Shown: positions 10,901 through 13,499 of the stretch, piece by piece
How positions within the stretch are numbered: position 1 is the stretch's first letter
How the letters are laid out: each line of letters starts with the position of its first letter
DNA from: Alphaproteobacteria bacterium
GTDB taxonomy: Bacteria > Pseudomonadota > Alphaproteobacteria > CAAGCB01 > CAG-977
NCBI GenBank assembly: GCA_900768185.1
Contig: CAAGCB010000006.1
Location: 1-13,499, forward strand
Direction of reading: 5' to 3'
DNA: 13,499 nt
Notes under the pieces: model-generated
Told to the model about the DNA's origin: nothing
The model's database searches: none
The model's input: only the letters and a program-made list of their open reading frames with translations
Made by a program: the position numbers and the translations under genes

Positions 10901-12185
10901 CGGCACGGTCGTCTTTACGGCGTCCGAACCCGTCGTCAATACGAAAGGCGAGGCGATTGTCACGACGCGCGACTGCGAATTGGCGATCGTGGACGGCAAC
11001 GGCGCGGTGAAAACGCACTATCACGTCCCGTTCGGCGCGGTTGTCGCCGTCAAGGGCGGCGACAAGATCGTCAAAGGTCAGCGTCTTGCCGAATGGAACG
11101 CCTATGTCATTCCGTACTTTATCGACAAGGAAGGCTCGGTTCGCTTTGAAAACTTTGTCGACGGCGAAACCGTCCGCGAAATCCGCGACGAAGCGACGGG
11201 GTTGACGCAGATCCGCGTGATCGAAGCGCACGGAACGTCGAAAAAGGCGCAAATCGTCTTGGAAAAAGACGGGGCGTCCGTCGCCGTGTACAATCTGCCC
11301 GTCAATTCGACGGTGATGTTGGAAAACGGCGCGGCGGTGAAGCGCGGCGATATTTACGCGATGATCGAAATCGAACGTAAATCGCGCGATATCACGGGCG
11401 GTCTGCCCCGTGTGGCGGAATTGTTCGAAGCCCGCAAACCCAAAGATTGCGCGATTATCGCGGAAATCGACGGCGTTGTGGAATTCGGCAAGGACTACAA
11501 AGCCAAACAGCGCATCGTCATTAACGGTGAAAACGGCACTCAGCGTGAATATCTGGTTCCGAAAGGCAAGCTGATTCTGGTTCAGAACGGCGATACCGTC
11601 CATCAGGGGGATACGCTGACCGACGGCGCCGAAGATCCGCACGATATCTTGCGTGTCAAGGGGTTGGAAGCTTTTGCCCAGCACATGGTCAAGGAAATTC
11701 AAGCCGTCTATCGTCTGCAGGGCGTGAAGATCAACGACAAGCATATCGAGGTCATCACCCGCCAGATGTTGCAGAAGCTGGAGGTCACCGACGCCGGCGA
11801 CACGACATTGGCGCAGGGCGAACAGGTTGATCAGTTGACGCTGGACAAGGAAAACAACAAGGCGATCGCCGCCGGCGGACGTCCCGCCGATGCGATGCCG
11901 ATTCTGCTGGGGATCACGAAAGCCAGTTTGCAGACGAGTTCGTTCATTTCGGCGGCTTCATTCCAGGAAACGACGCGCGTTCTGACGGAATCCGCCGTTT
12001 CGGGCAGAACCGACGACTTGATCGGGTTGAAAGAAAACGTCATCGTCGGTCGTTTGATACCGGCGGGAACGGGGTCCGTCGTCAATCGTCTGCGCGCTTT
12101 GGCGGCGCAGCGCGACAAGGAAAATCTGGAACGGCAGGACGATTTGTCCGCTTTGCCCGCGGCGGAAACCGCGCCCGAAGCGTAA
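7923..12185 (+). CDS. rpoC: DNA-directed RNA polymerase subunit beta'
   Basis: A 1420-residue catalytic core subunit. The start is ATG 7923 (MNELMKVFAPV), with GAGGA at 7912-7916. The N-terminal zinc site has C70, C72, C85 and C88. Clamp coiled-coil helices, the main sigma and NusG contact, lie near 265-310. The Mg-binding loop NADFDGDQM is at 459-467 (D461, D463, D465). The second zinc site has C853, C927, C934 and C937. The trigger-loop N-terminal helix includes GEPGTQLTMRTFH at 963-975 (M971 and H975 match E. coli M932 and H936). The C-terminal LLGITKASL and ENVIVGRLIPAGTG blocks are present. A charged stretch of about 60 residues (517-577), where E. coli has roughly a dozen, shifts later numbering by about 38. 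All catalytic residues are intact. Confidence 0.98.
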   Translation: MNELMKVFAPVSETQSFDRIQISLASPERIRSWSYGEVKKPETINYRTFKPEKDGLFCARIFGPVKDYECLCGKYKRMKYRGVVCEKCGVEVTLSKVRRERMGHIELAAPVAHIWFLKSLPSRIGLLVDIMLKDLESVLYFEKYIVIEPGLTPLKVNELLTEDQYQNAIEEYGEDAFRVGIGAEALKEILSGIDLEQEAETIRAELRSTSSDARRKKLVKRLKLVEAFLESGSKPEWMILDVIPVIPPELRPLVPLDGGRFATSDLNDLYRRVINRNNRLKRLMELRAPEIIIRNEKRMLQESVDALFDNGRHGRPLAGANKRPLKSLADMLKGKQGRFRQNLLGKRVDYSGRSVIVVGPELKLQQCGIPKKMALELFKPFVYAKLEMYGMATTLKAAKKMVEKERPEVWDILEEVIREHPVLLNRAPTLHRLGIQAFEPVLIEGKAIQLHPLVCTAFNADFDGDQMAVHVPLSLEAQLEARVLMMSTNNILSPANGKPIIVPTQDMILGLYYITMARDNQPGGKRILTAEERDEIKALTEADMKKWADEYRHDFKDMEDFRAFVTKTKEEDHMLRFGGIEEVEMALNNHLVNYHSKIKCYLEFVDEDGQIAHRTIETTPGRVLLSQVVPKHPKIPFKLFNRLLRKKEIADIIDQVYRYCGQKETCIFADRIKNMGYKYAAVSGVSFGKDDMLVPKTKWKLIKDTEAKVKEFEQQYTDGLITNGERYNKVVDAWSSCTDKIADEMMKEISKDDPTKPVNSVYMMAHSGARGSAAQMKQLGGMRGLMAKPNGEIIETPIIANFKEGLSVAEYFNSSHGARKGLSDTALKTANSGYLTRRLVDVAQDAIVCEDDCGTTRGIWVTAAMDGTTVVATLGERVLGRTAQEDVKNPASGEIIVPCGKLIDENDVEKIEKAGVDKIYIRSPLTCESKNGVCAKCYGRDLARGTSVNIGEAVGVIAAQSIGEPGTQLTMRTFHVGGTAQNVEVSAIESGFDGTVVFTASEPVVNTKGEAIVTTRDCELAIVDGNGAVKTHYHVPFGAVVAVKGGDKIVKGQRLAEWNAYVIPYFIDKEGSVRFENFVDGETVREIRDEATGLTQIRVIEAHGTSKKAQIVLEKDGASVAVYNLPVNSTVMLENGAAVKRGDIYAMIEIERKSRDITGGLPRVAELFEARKPKDCAIIAEIDGVVEFGKDYKAKQRIVINGENGTQREYLVPKGKLILVQNGDTVHQGDTLTDGAEDPHDILRVKGLEAFAQHMVKEIQAVYRLQGVKINDKHIEVITRQMLQKLEVTDAGDTTLAQGEQVDQLTLDKENNKAIAAGGRPADAMPILLGITKASLQTSSFISAASFQETTRVLTESAVSGRTDDLIGLKENVIVGRLIPAGTGSVVNRLRALAAQRDKENLERQDDLSALPAAETAPEA

Positions 12186-12212
12186 TTTTATCCGGTCGTT
12201 TGACTATCTTCC

Positions 12213-12250
12213 GCGCCGAGAGGGGAATTTCTCCTCTCGGCGTTTCTGTT
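12213..12250 (+). terminator. Intrinsic terminator of the rpoBC transcript
   Basis: Arms 12214-12223 and 12233-12242 form ten perfect GC-rich pairs around a 9-nt loop, extended by a G-U pair (12213/12243) and followed by TTTCTGTT. It lies 28 nt after the rpoC stop, and a strong promoter follows it, so the long ribosomal protein and polymerase transcript most likely ends here. Confidence 0.88.
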
Positions 12251-12279
12251 GCAAAAAACGGGCGGGGAAGTTTGATTGA

Positions 12280-12307
12280 TTGAAATCGGCAAAAGAATCT
12301 GTATAAT
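12280..12307 (+). promoter_or_regulatory. Sigma70-type promoter for the 120-aa gene
   Basis: TTGAAA (12280-12285), a 16-bp spacer, then a perfect TATAAT (12302-12307). The predicted transcription start is near 12314, giving a 5' leader of about 30 nt before ATG 12346. Lying directly after the rpoC terminator, it implies independent transcription of the next gene. Confidence 0.8.
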
Positions 12308-12345
12308 GGGACGAAAGTTTAAATTTTAACCAAGGTGCTTGAAAA

Positions 12346-12708
12346 ATGGATATTAACGAATTGCCCTCTTTGCAGTTTATGGTGAACGAAGCCGGAATGG
12401 TTTCCGTGTTTATGCCCGCGTTTGAAGGCGAACCGTCCAATCCCGTTATTTCGAAAAAGGACGATTCCACTTTGCATTTTCAGCGATCTCCTGATGGCGA
12501 CGTTTTGCTGACCAAGGTTGAACCCGAAGTGATGAAGGCTCTCTCCGGCGTGAAAAAAATGCTGGTGATTGAAGCCAACGTTTTAAAAAGCATCGATATT
12601 TTGGACAAAGCTTTGTCCGCTTATATCAAACCCGACGAAAAGGCGCCCGCCGATCAGGAAATCACGGACACGATCGAACGCGCGTACGAAGTCGCCGTCA
12701 ACGTTTGA
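12346..12708 (+). CDS. Hypothetical protein, 120 aa, unknown function
   Basis: I do not recognise this protein. It has no signal peptide, no clear membrane segment, and no cysteine or tryptophan, and is on balance acidic. The first half (residues about 8-58) alternates hydrophobic and polar residues like beta strands, for example LQFMVN and MVSVFMPAFEG. The second half (about 60-95) looks helical (EPEVMKALSGVKKMLVIEA, SIDILDKALSAYI). A short charged linker (KPDEKAPADQE) and a final helix follow. AAGG at 12332-12335 sits 10 nt before ATG 12346. The promoter ahead and the terminator behind make it a single-gene unit. Codon choice resembles its neighbours, so nothing suggests recent transfer. 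Probably a cytoplasmic lineage-specific protein. Confidence 0.85.
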   Translation: MDINELPSLQFMVNEAGMVSVFMPAFEGEPSNPVISKKDDSTLHFQRSPDGDVLLTKVEPEVMKALSGVKKMLVIEANVLKSIDILDKALSAYIKPDEKAPADQEITDTIERAYEVAVNV

Positions 12709-12723
12709 TTTTCAACAGCTTCC

Positions 12724-12758
12724 AAAATCCCCTTTCCGGTTCGGCAAGGGGATTTTTT
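12724..12758 (+). terminator. Intrinsic terminator after the 120-aa gene
   Basis: Arms 12724-12734 and 12746-12756 form eleven perfect pairs around an 11-nt loop. The arm ends in T residues that continue to 12758, giving a six-T run. It lies 15 nt after the stop at 12708 and is a textbook intrinsic terminator. Confidence 0.92.
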
Positions 12759-12782
12759 GCATGCGGGCTTTGTAGAAAAAAA

Positions 12783-12811
12783 TTGACAAAAAACGAAAAA
12801 GAGGATACAAA
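12783..12811 (+). promoter_or_regulatory. Candidate promoter for the last gene
   Basis: A perfect TTGACA (12783-12788) is followed 17 bp later by TACAAA (12806-12811), a four-of-six match to the -10 consensus, in an A-rich stretch. It lies between the preceding terminator and the gene starting at 12845. The -35 is strong and the -10 is only fair. Confidence 0.6.
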
Positions 12812-12844
12812 GATAACAATAACCATTTTATGAAAGGGCTGACG

Positions 12845-13499
12845 ATGCTGTCTTTAAATTCTAACGCCGAAAAAGTTTCCGCATGGGATAAACACGTTTT
12901 GGACGCGTATCTGACGGGGGCTGTCGCGTCGATGTCCGGCAAGACCAAAGCCGAAGCCGCCGAAATCGCCGAAAAATACGTTCGCGCGACTGACAGAAGC
13001 GGTATTAGCGAAGCCGCCGTTGACGCCAAAAACGCTGAATTGAAAAAAGAAGCCAAACAGTTCGGTTTGCGTGAAAAATTGAATTACGCGACCGACGCCG
13101 ACCATGATGTGAAGTTGGAATGGATCGCGGTCGGGGCTACGTCTTTGGTCGAAACCATGGCAAAATCCGAAGTGATGCCGAACGGTCCCGTCGCGCTTGT
13201 CGTTCCCAAAAACGCCATCAAAGCGGCTGTCGGTTCCATGGTCAAAGCCGACACGCCCGATAAAAAGGTCAAAGCGGACGAGTATGCCGCGGTCAAACAC
13301 GCGCAGTTGGTTTTGAAACAGTTGAAACGTTGTGTTTCGGCGGAAGTCGATTCGAACAGAACGCCTAAAAAGTCCATGATGCAGGAAGCCGGAGAGCTGT
13401 ACGCCCGTTTCGGCAATCCGAGCGGCGGCATGGTTCACAACGATATGCCGGCTGAAAAGCCCGCGGCGGAATCCGTCAAAGCCGAACCCGCGAAAGAGG
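12845..13499 (+). CDS. Hypothetical protein, at least 218 aa, 3' end outside window
   Basis: I do not recognise this protein. The frame is open from ATG 12845 to the window edge (218 complete codons). The start is chosen because AAGGG (12834-12838) is well placed; an in-frame ATG at 12830 has no ribosome binding site. No signal peptide or membrane span is evident. Residues about 1-90 are rich in Ala, Lys and Glu and look helical. The middle (about 95-130) has the more hydrophobic LEWIAVGATSLVETM and PVALVVPKNAIKAAVGSM. A single cysteine is at 163. From about residue 202 the sequence turns into a Pro/Ala/Glu/Lys-rich stretch that looks like a flexible linker, so a further domain may follow outside the window. 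Codon use matches the neighbours. Confidence 0.8.
   Translation, partial: MLSLNSNAEKVSAWDKHVLDAYLTGAVASMSGKTKAEAAEIAEKYVRATDRSGISEAAVDAKNAELKKEAKQFGLREKLNYATDADHDVKLEWIAVGATSLVETMAKSEVMPNGPVALVVPKNAIKAAVGSMVKADTPDKKVKADEYAAVKHAQLVLKQLKRCVSAEVDSNRTPKKSMMQEAGELYARFGNPSGGMVHNDMPAEKPAAESVKAEPAKE

Noticed and set aside
8640..11744. Open frame of about 1030 codons on the - strand opposite rpoC
   Set aside because: Same cause. It is in register with rpoC and ends exactly at a rare sense TTA codon (8640-8642). No promoter or family match.
12830..12844. ATG 12830 as the start of the last gene
   Set aside because: In frame but without a ribosome binding site; AAGGG at 12834-12838 serves ATG 12845.

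Overview
The window is a core housekeeping locus from what looks like an alphaproteobacterium with a GC content near one half. The call rests on the protein sequences (L7/L12 beginning MADLAKIVEELSALTVLEAAEL, L10 beginning MKREQKAEL, a 65-residue single-span SecE) and on the gene order tuf - tRNA-Trp - secE - nusG - rplK - rplA - rplJ - rplL - rpoB - rpoC. I cannot name a genus; an uncultured or host-associated lineage is possible but is only a guess. Every gene I accept lies on the + strand.

Layout. Positions 1-129 hold the last 42 codons of tuf (EF-Tu), followed by a terminator-like hairpin (167-204). tRNA-Trp(CCA) (232-307) leads into secE and nusG, whose ends are only 3 nt apart. A 119-nt gap with nested inverted repeats, a candidate ribosomal protein L1 operator, precedes rplK-rplA. 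A 287-nt leader follows rplA. It holds two tandem hairpins, a good match to the L10 leader (kink-turn type) and a pair of mutually exclusive hairpins. rplJ, whose likely start is GTG at 2617, and rplL come next. A long bulged hairpin separates rplL from rpoB. rpoB and rpoC encode the RNA polymerase beta and beta' subunits and fill 3709-12185. rpoC ends at a clear intrinsic terminator (12213-12250).

Downstream of rpoC the expected alphaproteobacterial neighbours (rpsL, rpsG, fusA) are absent. Instead there are two genes I do not recognise. One encodes 120 aa (12346-12708) and has its own sigma70-type promoter and terminator. The other is at least 218 aa long (12845 to the window end), also has a candidate promoter, and is cut off by the window edge.

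How the genes work together: EF-Tu, tRNA-Trp and L11/L1/L10/L7-L12 serve translation. L10 and L7/L12 form the ribosomal stalk that recruits EF-Tu and EF-G, and L11 sits at the stalk base. NusG binds RNA polymerase (beta/beta') and links it to ribosomes or Rho. SecE is part of the SecYEG translocon. The leaders before rplK and rplJ are where L1 and L10 feedback would be expected. I see no mobile element, CRISPR array, phage gene or novel multi-gene system. The parts most worth a second look are the RNA leaders, the charged insertion in RpoC and the two unknown genes after rpoC.
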